Assembly: GCA_026390015.1 (NCBI GenBank)
Contig: JAPLGS010000107.1
Span: forward strand, 1 to 64,000
Length of the DNA stretch: 64,000 bases
Direction: 5' to 3'
Source of the DNA: Chloroflexota bacterium
GTDB taxonomy: Bacteria > Chloroflexota > Anaerolineae > Anaerolineales > Villigracilaceae
Position numbers and translations under genes: made by a program. Below, piece by piece: positions 33,074 to 42,808 of the stretch (positions are counted from its first letter, which is position 1; each line of letters starts with the position of its first letter). The notes beneath the pieces were generated by a model. It was not told the origin of the DNA and did not search any database. It saw only the letters and a program-made list of their open reading frames with translations.

Positions 33074-35140
33074 TTAATCCGCTGCGCTGGGTTGGTTTGC
33101 GCTTTGTGTAATTCCGCGTCGAGAGATTTCCTCGGCAGGGTCGCGATCAGGCCAGGCTGCAAAAATGATCCCAACCAGAAAGAGCAGACTGCCGACCCAT
33201 AACCAGTTGACCAATGGGTTTACGAAAATCTTGAAGGTCGCGCCCATGGCGGTTGTTGGCTGCCAGTCTACCAGAATGATGTACAGGTCATCTTTAATTG
33301 TGGAGCGGTTGCCGGGGATGGTCATGTTTTGTTGTGAGTCAAAATAATAGTCAATGCGCGGGTGAAGTTGGCCGAGATAAATCCCATTTTTATAAATGTC
33401 CATTGTCGCGCGGGTAAAATTCACGCCTTTGCCTGTGTCATCCCAGGAAGCCAGTTCACGATATTTTACTGAATACCCGGAGATATCTAGTGCATCACCT
33501 TTGGCCAGCTCGCCTTGTGTGGATGTTTGGAATGCTTCCATTCCGAGAATACCGATCGCCATTAACATCATGCTGATGTGGATGATATACCCACCGTAAC
33601 GACGGCGGTTGCGTCCCATCAAACGCGAGAGCGCGCTGAAGAAATTTTCGTTCTGTGATCTTTGTCTTGCGCGTGCGCCGCGCCAAAATTCCTGCGCGGT
33701 AACGAGTATCACGAGTGCGATCAGGAAGAATCCGATCAGCGCGATGTAATTCTTTGTGTAGGTAAGGAACAGGATGACGGTCACGCCCAAAGCGATCAGC
33801 GCGGATTTCCACATGGCGCGGCCAAGAGTCTTGACGGTTGAATGTCCCCAGGCAGAAAGCGGAGCGACTCCCATTAAGAACATCAACCCTGCAAAAATTG
33901 GAGCGGTGGCGCGTTCATAGAATGGCGGACCGACGGTTACTTTTTGGCCGGTGAACAATTCAGAGACGAGCGGGAACATCACACCCCAGAAGCAGATCAC
34001 GAGTACGCTCATGAACAGAAGATTATTGAGCAGGAATAACGCTTCACGCGAAAGCATGGATTTCATTTCTGTTTCGCCGCGCAATTGGGGCCAGCGATAA
34101 ATCACCAGCGCAATTGATGCGATCAATGTGGCGGATACAAATGCCATAAAGAGCGGACCGATCGGGCTGTTGGCGAAAGCGTGGACAGAGGAAAGCACAC
34201 CGGAGCGCGTCAGAAAGGTGCCGAAGATAACGAGCGCGTAAGTGAGGATGACGAGAATCATATTCCAATGTTTGAGCATGCCGCGTTTTTCCTGGATCAT
34301 GACGGAATGCAAAAAGGCTGTGCCGGTCAGCCACGGCATAAAGGCCGCGATCTCAACCGGGTCCCAGCCCCAGTAACCGCCCCAGCCTAATACGTCGTAC
34401 GCCCAACGTCCACCGAGGACGAGTCCAAAGGAGAGGAAGAGCCAGGCCCACAAAGACCAGCGGCGAGTCAGGCGGATCCAGCGGTCATCGGTGCGGCCGG
34501 TGATGAGGGCGGCCATGGCGAAGGCATACGGGATCACGTAAGAGACAAAGCCAAGATAAAGCATGGGCGGATGAATGACCATGCCCGGGTGGCGTAAGAG
34601 CGGGTTCAATCCATTACCATCCTGCGGAGTAAAAATAGTCGCAAGGGCTGGCTGGAACATGTGCGGTTCGACGTTTCCATTTACCAGCCAGTAGCGTGTA
34701 AATGGATTTTCGTAGAAGACCACCATGCCGAGGAAGAAGACAAGCGTGACTGAGCAGACCATAACCACCCACGGCAGGAATTCAATATCGCGATCCCATT
34801 TGCGGATGGTGACTGCGGATGCGAATGCCGCCAACAGCCACGACCAAAATAGAAGCGAGCCGGCTTGTCCGCCCCACCAGGCTGTGATTTTAAGGTAGGT
34901 GGGCATACTGCGGCTGGTCACTTCGTAGACGAAGGCAACTTCAAAATGGTTGGTGACCAGTAGATAGATCAAAGACCCGGCTGCGATCGTGATCAGTGGA
35001 AATGTGAGTAACATGCCGCGCCGCGAACTTTCCACCAGGGAAGCGGATTTTTTCGTGGCGCCATAGACCGCCGCGACAACACTGTAAACCGCAACGAGGA
35101 AGCTGACCAGCGCAATACCATATCCAAATTCAGCAATCAT
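33074..35140 (-). CDS. ccmF: Haem lyase subunit CcmF
   Basis: A 688-residue protein with about 14 membrane segments. The tryptophan-rich haem-handling motif is GGYWGWDPVEIAAFMPWLTGTAFLHS, and conserved sequences TAWWGGQAGSLLFWSW and HPPMLYLGFVSY are present. CcmF accepts haem from CcmE and, with CcmH and CcmI, attaches it to the CxxCH site of apocytochromes. A large periplasmic loop lies near residues 545-640. The length is normal for the family. Confidence 0.95.
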   Translation of the reverse strand: MIAEFGYGIALVSFLVAVYSVVAAVYGATKKSASLVESSRRGMLLTFPLITIAAGSLIYLLVTNHFEVAFVYEVTSRSMPTYLKITAWWGGQAGSLLFWSWLLAAFASAVTIRKWDRDIEFLPWVVMVCSVTLVFFLGMVVFYENPFTRYWLVNGNVEPHMFQPALATIFTPQDGNGLNPLLRHPGMVIHPPMLYLGFVSYVIPYAFAMAALITGRTDDRWIRLTRRWSLWAWLFLSFGLVLGGRWAYDVLGWGGYWGWDPVEIAAFMPWLTGTAFLHSVMIQEKRGMLKHWNMILVILTYALVIFGTFLTRSGVLSSVHAFANSPIGPLFMAFVSATLIASIALVIYRWPQLRGETEMKSMLSREALFLLNNLLFMSVLVICFWGVMFPLVSELFTGQKVTVGPPFYERATAPIFAGLMFLMGVAPLSAWGHSTVKTLGRAMWKSALIALGVTVILFLTYTKNYIALIGFFLIALVILVTAQEFWRGARARQRSQNENFFSALSRLMGRNRRRYGGYIIHISMMLMAIGILGMEAFQTSTQGELAKGDALDISGYSVKYRELASWDDTGKGVNFTRATMDIYKNGIYLGQLHPRIDYYFDSQQNMTIPGNRSTIKDDLYIILVDWQPTTAMGATFKIFVNPLVNWLWVGSLLFLVGIIFAAWPDRDPAEEISRRGITQSANQPSAAD

Positions 35141-35199
35141 AAGATATCCTTTTTATGTAGACCCTAAAGATGTTTCTCTCAAAAGGTTGGGTGAAATAA

Positions 35200-35227
35200 A
35201 ACCTGACAGGTAGAAACCCATCAGGTT
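35200..35227. repeat. 'Aacctgacaggt' short hairpin repeat
   Basis: AACCTGA and TCAGGTT pair around a 14-base loop. The ACCTGACAGGT palindrome lies inside the left half. It is a shorter relative of the repeat at 32475-32538 and sits between ccmE and ccmF. Confidence 0.5.
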
Positions 35228-35232
35228 ACTTT

Positions 35233-35718
35233 TTATTTATTCGCTTCAGCTTGATCTGGTACCGCTTGTTTATATTTTGTTGGACATTTGAGCAGAAGTT
35301 CGTCAGCGTGGAAAACTCCGTCGCTGTCAAGTTTGCCGGTCAAGATTGCCTGAGCCTCACCGCGCAGAAGATCTGGTTTAGGTCCGATGTAAACAACTGA
35401 CACGTGTTGACGGGTGGGATCGTTGACCGCTTCCGATAGAACTTTTGCCAAGCCGCCTTGCGCTTCGATCTCGGCATTGTCGCCGGAGACGTGTGCGATA
35501 TCGAATGTGAGGGTAAGTGTGGCGGAATCATATTTGATTGTGTCGCCCATTACCGCGCCGGAAAGGCGTAAGCTTTGACCAACGGCTTGTGCACCTTTGG
35601 CTTTTACTTCGTCAACTGTCATGAAATATTCGGCGCTCGCCTGCGTGGATGAAACGATCAGGTAAACCACTGCCGCCAGAATAAGCAGCCCGCCGAGAAT
35701 GAATTTAGTACGTTGCAT
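35233..35718 (-). CDS. ccmE: Haem chaperone CcmE, Cys-type (CxxxY)
   Basis: A 161-residue protein with an N-terminal membrane segment (about 6-24) and an OB-fold domain. In well-studied CcmE the haem is bound covalently through the His of an HxxxY motif. Here the equivalent place reads LLLKCPTKYK, with C145 and Y149, i.e. CxxxY. This variant is known from archaea and some delta-proteobacteria (System I*). The protein carries haem from CcmC to CcmF. It is the first gene of the operon, with a GGAGG site before the ATG. Confidence 0.9.
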   Translation of the reverse strand: MQRTKFILGGLLILAAVVYLIVSSTQASAEYFMTVDEVKAKGAQAVGQSLRLSGAVMGDTIKYDSATLTLTFDIAHVSGDNAEIEAQGGLAKVLSEAVNDPTRQHVSVVYIGPKPDLLRGEAQAILTGKLDSDGVFHADELLLKCPTKYKQAVPDQAEANK

Positions 35719-35751
35719 AGTGCCTCCAAAAAAATCCTTTATTGATTTCCG

Positions 35752-35770
35752 ATAGTTTATAAGAAACTAT
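35752..35770. promoter_or_regulatory. Small inverted repeat upstream of ccmE
   Basis: ATAGTTT and AAACTAT face each other around ATAAG, 34 bp upstream of the ccmE start. Its place in the divergent ccmE/peptidase region suggests an operator or -10 surroundings, but no second copy was found. Confidence 0.3.
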
Positions 35771-35926
35771 ATAAACCTTCATTCATTTTACATGGCGACA
35801 TTAAATCACGATGAGATTTGGGGGTGGATGAATGTTACAAAAACGTCCCAATTTTGTCATGTTTATACGGGTATGGATTAATGTTTGGTGATATAGTAAA
35901 TGCGATTTCTTTAGGAGATTCATAGT

Positions 35927-37300
35927 ATGCGAACCAGGATAACGATATTCTTTCTGCTATTTGGGCTGATTGCCGCCCCTGTTCAGTCTGCTCTCGCCGC
36001 TCAACATGCAGATGTGACAAATAACAAGGTAACTTTTTCATTTCCCGAGACCGCCACTTTTTCAGCCAGACTTGCCGCCGACACAGCCATAGCTTCGGTT
36101 ATTTTGGAATATGGCAACGAACAACAAACATGCGGAGAAGTGATCGCAAAAGCATTTCCTCAATTTACATCCGCTAAAAATACCAATGTTGAATGGACTT
36201 GGGATATGCGTCAGAGCGGTTCACTTCCGCCGGGCGCTTCGCTCTGGTGGCGCTGGCGCTACACTGACGATACCGGCAAGGAATATCTCAGCGAGACACA
36301 GACTGCCACCTGGCTTGATAATAAACATAAGTGGCAAACCATCACCAGTGATTTTTTGCGCCTGCATTGGTATGACGGTGATCAGACATTTGCAAATGAT
36401 TTGCTGAACGCCGGTCAGGAAAGTTTGTCTCGCAACCAGAAGCAGGCGGGGCTTATTCCAGATGCGCCCATTGACATATATATTTATTCCGATCCTCAGG
36501 ATCTGCGCGATTCAATTTTATATGAACCTTCATGGACAGCCGGCCAGGCTTTTGCCGAATACAATATCGTTATTATTGCTGGGCAGAATAATAAAGAATA
36601 TGATCGCAACACGGTCATTCATGAATTGACACATGTGCTCGTGGGTCACTTTACGTTTTCATGTTTGAACGATCTGCCTTCCTGGCTGGAGGAAGGTCTT
36701 GCAGTTTACAGCGAAGGCAAACTGGATCCCAGCTCGCATGAACAATTTGACCAGGCCGTTCAAAACAATGAGCTGTTATCTGTCCGTTCGTTGAGCAGCG
36801 GCTTTTCTGAGGAATTTTCAAAAGCGGTCTTGTCCTACAGCGAATCTTTCAGCCTGGTCGAATTTTTGATCAAAACTTATGGGCAGGAAAAAATGACTCA
36901 ACTGCTCAGCATTCTGCGCGATGGAAATGCGATCGAGCCCGCGCTCGTCCGCGTGTATGGATTTGATATTGATGGACTCGAAGACGTGTGGCGCGATTCA
37001 GTCGGGGCTGTGCCTCGAGTTGTTTCTGCTCAACCGACAGCTCAGCCCACCCCGACATTTGTTCCGACCTTCGTGCCTGTGTCTGGCGCGCCGCTGGCAG
37101 TGACTCCTACTCCATACGCGATCCCCACTTCCACCATTAATGGTGGACAGCCATCCCAGCGAGGTAGTCCGCCTATTTGGTTAACGTTGTCTCTGCTTGG
37201 TTTTTGTTGTTTGCTCATGTTGATCTTTGGTGTCTTCACATTGGGTTTCTTTGTCCGTTCGCAGAATATAAAGGCGAGGAAAAATGATCAAGCGAATTAA
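35927..37300 (+). CDS. Secreted gluzincin peptidase (peptidase MA-like), membrane anchored
   Basis: A 457-residue protein with a signal peptide (residues 1-25, ending ALAAQ). A beta domain covers about 28-140. The metallopeptidase domain (about 145-360) has zinc motif HELTH (H232, E233, H236) and WLEEGLAVY, in which Glu255 or Glu256 is the expected third ligand. A Thr/Pro-rich linker (375-420) leads to a C-terminal membrane segment near 425-450. Peptidase MA-like proteins have unknown substrates. The ATG follows TAGGAGATTC. The 3' end overlaps the next gene by 17 bp, so the two are cotranscribed. Confidence 0.82.
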   Translation: MRTRITIFFLLFGLIAAPVQSALAAQHADVTNNKVTFSFPETATFSARLAADTAIASVILEYGNEQQTCGEVIAKAFPQFTSAKNTNVEWTWDMRQSGSLPPGASLWWRWRYTDDTGKEYLSETQTATWLDNKHKWQTITSDFLRLHWYDGDQTFANDLLNAGQESLSRNQKQAGLIPDAPIDIYIYSDPQDLRDSILYEPSWTAGQAFAEYNIVIIAGQNNKEYDRNTVIHELTHVLVGHFTFSCLNDLPSWLEEGLAVYSEGKLDPSSHEQFDQAVQNNELLSVRSLSSGFSEEFSKAVLSYSESFSLVEFLIKTYGQEKMTQLLSILRDGNAIEPALVRVYGFDIDGLEDVWRDSVGAVPRVVSAQPTAQPTPTFVPTFVPVSGAPLAVTPTPYAIPTSTINGGQPSQRGSPPIWLTLSLLGFCCLLMLIFGVFTLGFFVRSQNIKARKNDQAN

Positions 37301-38879
37301 TTTTTTGAGAAATGTATTTGCCGCATTGTTTGTTTCAATTTTTATAACCGCCAGCGCGCATCCTGCGCCAGCGTGGCAAAATGATATTCCGCTGAATCAA
37401 GCCCTCGTTTTGGCTGGAGGCGAGACCACCAATCCGCGTGAATATGACCCGGCCACCACGCACGGCTCAGGTGACAAATTGATCTACAGCGGACTCGTCT
37501 CATTTGATCCGAACTTAAATCTCACGCCTGATCTCGCAGAAACCTGGGAAGTGAGCGGCGGTGGCACGATCTACACTTTCCATTTGCGCGCTAATGCTTA
37601 CTTTCATAATGGCCGTTCAGTGATCGCGCAGGATTTTGTCTACTCGTGGGAACGGGCTGTCAGTCCGGCGATTGCTTCGGATACCGCGTTGACCTATCTC
37701 AGCGATATTGTTGGTGTGAACGAAATGGCCGCGGGGCAGGCTGACCACATTAACGGTTTGAAGGTCATTGACGATCTCACTTTGCAAGTGACGATCGATT
37801 CTCCCAAACCATATTTTGTTTTGAAGCTCACATATCCAACCGCGTTTGTTGTTGATAAAAATAACGTGGAGCAGGGCGGCGAATGGTTCCGCGAGCCAAA
37901 TGGAACAGGCCCATACATACTCATCGAGTGGACAAGTAATACGCGTATGGTCTATCAGGCGAATCAGAATTTTTATCTTGGCGCGCCGTCCATTCCGTTT
38001 GTGATCGTTAACATGTATGCAGGTAAACCCCAGCGTTTATATGAAACGGATGACGTGGATATAACCGGCGTCGGCTCGATCGAGCGCTTCCTTGACCCCG
38101 CAGAACCGCTTCACAATGAACTCATTAGCGGTGTGAGCCTTTGCACAGGCTACGTTGTTTTTGATACCACGCGTCCACCTTTTGATGATGTGGATGTGCG
38201 CAAGGCTTTTAGCATGGCCTTTAATCGCCAGCAATATATTGATATCGTCATGGGCGGCCATGCCTTGCCTGCCGTTGGAATCTATCCGCCTGGCTTGCCT
38301 GGATTTAGTTATGAATTGCAGGGCCTGCCTTACGATCCTGCTCAAGCGCGTGAGTTGCTTAAGCGATCCAAATATGGCGGTGCGAATGGATTGCCTCCCA
38401 TTGTGTATACGCATGCTGGTCTTGGAAGCAATGTCAACGCGGATGTAGCTGCGCTGGCCGAGATGTGGCAAAAGAATCTGGGTGTGACCATTACTGTGGA
38501 GAATCTCGAACCTAATTATTTTTCTGATCAGATCTACGCGGGCAATCACGGCCAACTATTAAGCAGAGGCTGGTGTGCAGATTATCCTGACCCCGAAAAC
38601 TTTGCCGATGTGCTTTTTCATACAGGCTCAAATCAAAATAGCGGCGGCTATTCCAACCCCGCGCTGGATGCCATACTAGAACAGGCGCGCATCGAACAGG
38701 ATGTGACGAAGCGCATTGCTTTATATCAACAGGCTGAGCGAATCATAGTTGAAGATGCCCCCGTGCTTTTCACCACGCACTCGCTATCGTATCAACTCGT
38801 CAAACCGTATGTCAAAGGATATTCGTTTACGCCGATCCGTATCCCGATTGAAAGATATATGTGGTTGGATGGGAAATAA
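37284..38879 (+). CDS. Peptide ABC transporter substrate-binding protein
   Basis: A 531-residue secreted protein of the SBP_bac_5 (DppA/OppA) family. It has a signal peptide ending near ASAHPAPA and the family motif ATTHGSGDKLIYSGLVSFDPNLNLTPDLAETWEVS, then YTFHLRANAYFHNGR and VLFHTGSNQNSGGYSNP. It binds oligopeptides or similar ligands outside the cell. No permease or ATPase genes follow. It starts inside the peptidase gene after a GGCGAGG site, suggesting that binding protein and peptidase act together, perhaps in sensing or peptide supply. Confidence 0.88.
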   Translation: MIKRINFLRNVFAALFVSIFITASAHPAPAWQNDIPLNQALVLAGGETTNPREYDPATTHGSGDKLIYSGLVSFDPNLNLTPDLAETWEVSGGGTIYTFHLRANAYFHNGRSVIAQDFVYSWERAVSPAIASDTALTYLSDIVGVNEMAAGQADHINGLKVIDDLTLQVTIDSPKPYFVLKLTYPTAFVVDKNNVEQGGEWFREPNGTGPYILIEWTSNTRMVYQANQNFYLGAPSIPFVIVNMYAGKPQRLYETDDVDITGVGSIERFLDPAEPLHNELISGVSLCTGYVVFDTTRPPFDDVDVRKAFSMAFNRQQYIDIVMGGHALPAVGIYPPGLPGFSYELQGLPYDPAQARELLKRSKYGGANGLPPIVYTHAGLGSNVNADVAALAEMWQKNLGVTITVENLEPNYFSDQIYAGNHGQLLSRGWCADYPDPENFADVLFHTGSNQNSGGYSNPALDAILEQARIEQDVTKRIALYQQAERIIVEDAPVLFTTHSLSYQLVKPYVKGYSFTPIRIPIERYMWLDGK

Positions 38880-38902
38880 TTAGACGGTGGACCGCCCATC
38901 GG

Positions 38903-39823
38903 CTACGGTCGGCTTTCTACAAAAAACTCTACCGCATCAATCTCTGCCGCGAGGCTTGACACTAAAAAGCTGAAAGAGATATTTCCCCCGGGTTGGAGCG
39001 CTCCGCCTTCCCAGCGTTTAACTCCAACCACGCGGCCATCTTTATCATAAGCCACAGCCGCGACCCAGACTTGTGTTGCGGCTGATGATTCCGCTGGCAG
39101 GAAGATCTGCCCGCTGAGTTGAGCAGTGCGCCCATTAATTTGAGCTACAGCATTTTGGATCACCGCTGGCGGGTAACGTGTATTGTTTATTGAAAGTTGA
39201 TTTGCGCTGAGCACTTGAATTTGAATAGTGTATTTTGACGGGACTTTTGAATCAAAGAAAACATAAACAGGCATAGCTGAATTTGGTTGGATAATATCCA
39301 AAGGCATGAACGCGGTTTGACTCGCAATTACATTATTGCTTTCATCAAGCAGCGTAATTTGCGCGGATATATTCTCAAGCAGTTCAGTTGTATTATTTTG
39401 AATGAGCGCGAAACACCACAGGCCGCCATCTGCTGAAGGGTGGCAAACTGTCTGGGTGACTGGGGCCGGCACGGGCGTTGGAGTCGATCCGTCTGCTTGC
39501 GCGGCGGAACTATCTGGGATGAGTAGAGTCGACCCGATGGTCATGCTGTTCGGAGAGACATCAGGATTCGCCGCTCTTAATTCATCCTGTGTGATATTGA
39601 ATTGTTCGGCGAGTTTGCTGATCGTATCATTTGCTTTTATAGTATAAACAAATGGAGTTGAAGTGGGCAGCGCGGTCTCGTCAATCACGATCACATTGGG
39701 CGTGGAGGTCAGGCTGGGCGTGGAGGTGACGTAAGAATCAAGCGAAGTGTTGGGCGCGCGTTGAGTCGTTTGCGATGCGCAGGCAGAAATGAGAAATACA
39801 TAAATCAATAATAGTTTACGCAT
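38903..39823 (-). CDS. LysM-domain lipoprotein
   Basis: A 306-residue lipoprotein (lipobox LISAC, Cys15). After a Thr/Ser-rich linker, residues about 58-103 form a LysM domain ([40 protein letters not shown]) that should bind peptidoglycan. A second Pro/Thr linker is followed by an immunoglobulin-like or FxLYD-type domain (about 130-306). It is convergent with the peptide-binding gene, only 23 bp away. Confidence 0.82.
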   Translation of the reverse strand: MRKLLLIYVFLISACASQTTQRAPNTSLDSYVTSTPSLTSTPNVIVIDETALPTSTPFVYTIKANDTISKLAEQFNITQDELRAANPDVSPNSMTIGSTLLIPDSSAAQADGSTPTPVPAPVTQTVCHPSADGGLWCFALIQNNTTELLENISAQITLLDESNNVIASQTAFMPLDIIQPNSAMPVYVFFDSKVPSKYTIQIQVLSANQLSINNTRYPPAVIQNAVAQINGRTAQLSGQIFLPAESSAATQVWVAAVAYDKDGRVVGVKRWEGGALQPGGNISFSFLVSSLAAEIDAVEFFVESRP

Positions 39824-39864
39824 TCAATGATTATAATAGACGAACAAAATTCTTCGGAGGCATC

Positions 39865-40848
39865 ATGAAATATCGTTTTCTCGGCAGGACGGGTATTCAG
39901 GTTAGTGAACTTTCTTTTGGCTCGTGGGTTACGTTTCACAATCAGGCAGGTGTGGAATCTGCCGTGGAAATGATGGCCGCAGCGTATGACGCGGGCGTGA
40001 ATTTTTTCGATAACGCTGAAGTGTACGCGGGTGGCAAATCTGAAATTGTAATGGGCGAAGCGCTCAAAGAGTTGAATTGGCGCAGAGGCAGTTATTTGAT
40101 CTCCACAAAATTTTATTGGGGCCTGCAGGATGGCGTGAATGAAAAGAACACCCTTAATCGCAAACGTCTCATCGAAGGCATTGCGGGTTCACTCGAACGC
40201 CTGCAGCTCGATTATGTGGATCTGATCTATTGTCACCGCCCCGATGCGACTACACCGATCGAAGAAACTGTCTGGGCGATGCACAATATCATCGAATGGG
40301 GACAGGCCTTATATTGGGGAACTTCGGAATGGGCGGCTTCTGAAATTATCGAAGCGATCCAAATTGCTGAACGCCATCACTTGCACAAACCCGTTGTCGA
40401 ACAACCGCAATACAATTTGTTTGAGCAAGGCCGTATGCAAGGTGACTACGTCCGCTTTTATAAGGAGTATGGCTATGGCTCGACGATCTGGAGTCCACTG
40501 GCTTCTGGTTTGCTGACGGGTAAATATAGCAAAGGCATTCCCAGCGACAGCCGGGGTGCGCTCAAAGGTTATGAATGGTTAAAAGACAATTTAACCAATG
40601 AGCAAAGACTTGCCAAGGTTGCCGCGCTGCAGCCCATTGCAAATGAACTCGGCTGTACACTTTCACAGTTGGCGCTGGCATGGTGTTTGAAAAATCCGTT
40701 CGTGAGCACAGTTATCACAGGCGCCAGCCGCGTGGATCAGGTTTATGAAAACATGAAGGCTTCAGATGTGGCCGATAAGATCACGCCTGAGCTGCTTGAA
40801 AAGATCGACGCGATCTTTGGGATGAAGAAAGAAGAAGACGGCGATTAA
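39865..40848 (+). CDS. Aldo/keto reductase (potassium-channel beta-like)
   Basis: A 327-residue NADPH-dependent reductase. It has [21 protein letters not shown], the catalytic Asp-Tyr in [14 protein letters not shown], Lys in LISTKFYWG and His in YCHRPD. The cofactor motif [13 protein letters not shown]-like ([15 protein letters not shown]) and the C-terminal [12 protein letters not shown] are those of the AKR6 (Kv-beta/YghZ) group. Its substrate is unknown. A GGAGG site lies 8 bp before the ATG, and a terminator follows the stop. Confidence 0.92.
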   Translation: MKYRFLGRTGIQVSELSFGSWVTFHNQAGVESAVEMMAAAYDAGVNFFDNAEVYAGGKSEIVMGEALKELNWRRGSYLISTKFYWGLQDGVNEKNTLNRKRLIEGIAGSLERLQLDYVDLIYCHRPDATTPIEETVWAMHNIIEWGQALYWGTSEWAASEIIEAIQIAERHHLHKPVVEQPQYNLFEQGRMQGDYVRFYKEYGYGSTIWSPLASGLLTGKYSKGIPSDSRGALKGYEWLKDNLTNEQRLAKVAALQPIANELGCTLSQLALAWCLKNPFVSTVITGASRVDQVYENMKASDVADKITPELLEKIDAIFGMKKEEDGD

Positions 40849-40868
40849 ATTTACCCTCACTAAAAAGC

Positions 40869-40899
40869 AAACTCCGAATTCTTAAAGAACTCGGAGTTT
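40869..40899 (+). terminator. Terminator after the aldo/keto reductase
   Basis: AAACTCCGA and TCGGAGTTT form a 9-bp stem with a 13-base loop, then a T run. It lies between convergent genes and may work for both. Confidence 0.8.
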
Positions 40900-40903
40900 T
40901 TTA

Positions 40904-42322
40904 TTACAGCTTTGTAAAATAATTTTTTTCCACCTGTTCCCAGGTTTCATCAGGCAACTTCATATACCTCGTCAACAGCGGGTGCACGCGCGCCATTTCC
41001 TCATACATTTTTTGTGCGACCCTGCGAATTGAAAAATGCGCATTGGCCGCACTTCGCAATTGACAGAACGCGAACGCTTCACGCAAATTGAATTGCGCCA
41101 GCACGCGCCGATTGAATCCGTTGGGGACAATATATTGCGCGACATCGGGATTGAACGCAACTAACTTCTCATACATCTGTATCGCGGATTCCATTGCCGC
41201 TTCATACTTTAACCCGAAGCCTGCTTCTGTCACGAGCAGCGGAATCGTATACCCCAGCCGCGTTGACAGTCTCTGCGGCGTCTGAGTCATCATGCGGTGA
41301 CGTTTGAATTCGGCAAACGCACCCTGATCCATGATTAAATCAAAAGTGTAATTGCAGTATTCCAGCTCGCGCAGCGGCACATCGAAACGACTTAATCGTT
41401 TGAGCAATGTATCTGCCAGTTCAGATTTCTCGTGTTCCGATAATGATCCAACATAAGTCAGCGCATCTGCAAATTGAATCTCATTGAAGCGATATAAAGC
41501 CGCGGCGAGGATTTTCTTTTCGCCGTCTTTGTCGTAGTCGATTAAGCTGCACCAGTCCAATTTACGATTGACGGTTTTTCCAGATTCCAGATTCCTAATT
41601 CCTAATTCCTGTACTGTTTCTACAAAATAAGGAACTGCATCCGCATACTTGACCAATGTTGGCGTTTCAGCTTTTGCCACTTCCTTCATCTTCTCGCCGA
41701 TCTGACGTACTTCCGACAGCGGGTGCGAGAGCATTTTGCGGATGATCATTTCGATCACGCGCGCGTTGGCGGTCATGCCAACATTGGCATTCGCGGCAGC
41801 GGGCAGAATGAAGCGACATCTATCCACGTATTGTGAACGGATGCGGCGGTCGTACCCTTCGTCGCTTTCATTCCCGCGGCGCGGGGATTTCTCCAGAATG
41901 AGATTCTTTAGCGGGTCGAGCGACTCAGCATAAGTGGCGAAGAGGAAGCGTACCGTTTCGATGAATTCGTTCCGCAATGGATGGTTATCCAACTCTGGCG
42001 GAATCGTGAAATCAGCTTGTCCCCACTTTTGGTAGCGCGTGGATTTTTCTGTATAGGATGCCAGACGGCTGCTTTCGATTGTCTCAATGGCGATGCGCGA
42101 AACATTTTCGAAGGCAACATGCAAAACCGCATGTTCCGCAACGGAGGCGTGACCATATCCCACGACCCATTTCTCATGGAACTTTGCAGATTGTTCATCA
42201 CTTAATTCCGCGGCGATCTCGCGAAAAGATTCTGGCGCACGCGATGTTTTTGCGAACGCGACCGCGATAGTTTCAGGGCTGAGCGCGCGCGGCGAAAGCA
42301 GATAAATTTCTCGTTCAGGCAT
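40904..42322 (-). CDS. ThyX-like protein with two Thy1 domains
   Basis: A 472-residue protein about twice the length of ordinary FAD-dependent thymidylate synthase. The first Thy1 half (about 25-240) holds GHASVAEHAVLHVAFENVSR and SSRLASYTEKSTRY, the latter aligning with the RHRxxSxNxxSxRY motif but with RHR replaced by SSR. The second half (about 280-470) holds FKRHRMMTQTPQRLSTR, with RHR kept but the spacing to S-x-R altered. Neither site is fully canonical, so catalysis is uncertain. The ATG at 42322 follows GGAG. Residues about 262-280 (ELGIRNLES) are encoded by an ATTCCTAATTCC word array. Confidence 0.7.
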   Translation of the reverse strand: MPEREIYLLSPRALSPETIAVAFAKTSRAPESFREIAAELSDEQSAKFHEKWVVGYGHASVAEHAVLHVAFENVSRIAIETIESSRLASYTEKSTRYQKWGQADFTIPPELDNHPLRNEFIETVRFLFATYAESLDPLKNLILEKSPRRGNESDEGYDRRIRSQYVDRCRFILPAAANANVGMTANARVIEMIIRKMLSHPLSEVRQIGEKMKEVAKAETPTLVKYADAVPYFVETVQELGIRNLESGKTVNRKLDWCSLIDYDKDGEKKILAAALYRFNEIQFADALTYVGSLSEHEKSELADTLLKRLSRFDVPLRELEYCNYTFDLIMDQGAFAEFKRHRMMTQTPQRLSTRLGYTIPLLVTEAGFGLKYEAAMESAIQMYEKLVAFNPDVAQYIVPNGFNRRVLAQFNLREAFAFCQLRSAANAHFSIRRVAQKMYEEMARVHPLLTRYMKLPDETWEQVEKNYFTKL

Positions 42323-42401
42323 TTTAGACTCCAGTAATCCGTGAGCAGTAATCAGTGTTTGATTGGCGCGGTTTATAAATGATATCTTTATATAAGTCAA
42401 C

Positions 42402-42435
42402 AAAAAAAGCGACCAGCTTATGTCTGCTGATCGCT
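42402..42435 (-). terminator. Terminator after the HIT gene
   Basis: On the minus strand AGCGATCAGC and GCTGGTCGCT pair over 10 positions (one G-U) with an 8-base loop, followed by seven T residues. It lies just after the HIT stop. Confidence 0.85.
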
Positions 42436-42442
42436 GTGTATT

Positions 42443-42784
42443 TTATCCCATGAGTCTCATAGGCGCGCCGCCCAAAAGATGCAGGTGGATGTGGAAGACA
42501 GTCTGCCCGGCGTGTGCGCCTGTGTTGATGATGAGACGATATCCGTTTACGGCGATGCCTTCCTGCGCGGCGATTTGTTTCGCCGTGCTGAAGAGGTGAC
42601 CTATTAATGGTTCATCTTCATTTGTGAGCGTGTTGATCGAGTCTATGTGTTTGTTTGGCACAATCAGAATATGAGTCGGTGCGGCGGGGTTAAGGTCGCG
42701 GAAGGCTGTCACTTGCTCGTCATGAAATACGTGTGTGCTTGGAATGTCGCCTGTGATGATCTTGCAAAAAATACAATCACTCAT
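42443..42784 (-). CDS. HIT-family (HINT) nucleotide hydrolase
   Basis: A 113-residue protein of the histidine-triad family. It starts with the Cys pair MSDCIFCKIITGDIP, shared with HINT1-like proteins, and ends with the triad HIHLHLLGG. Such proteins hydrolyse nucleoside phosphoramidates and AMP-lysine type substrates. The ATG follows GGAGAAAGC. It is 24 bp downstream of the deacetylase-like gene. Confidence 0.93.
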   Translation of the reverse strand: MSDCIFCKIITGDIPSTHVFHDEQVTAFRDLNPAAPTHILIVPNKHIDSINTLTNEDEPLIGHLFSTAKQIAAQEGIAVNGYRLIINTGAHAGQTVFHIHLHLLGGAPMRLMG

Positions 42785-42808
42785 GATAGCTTTCTCCTGT
42801 TGGATGTA

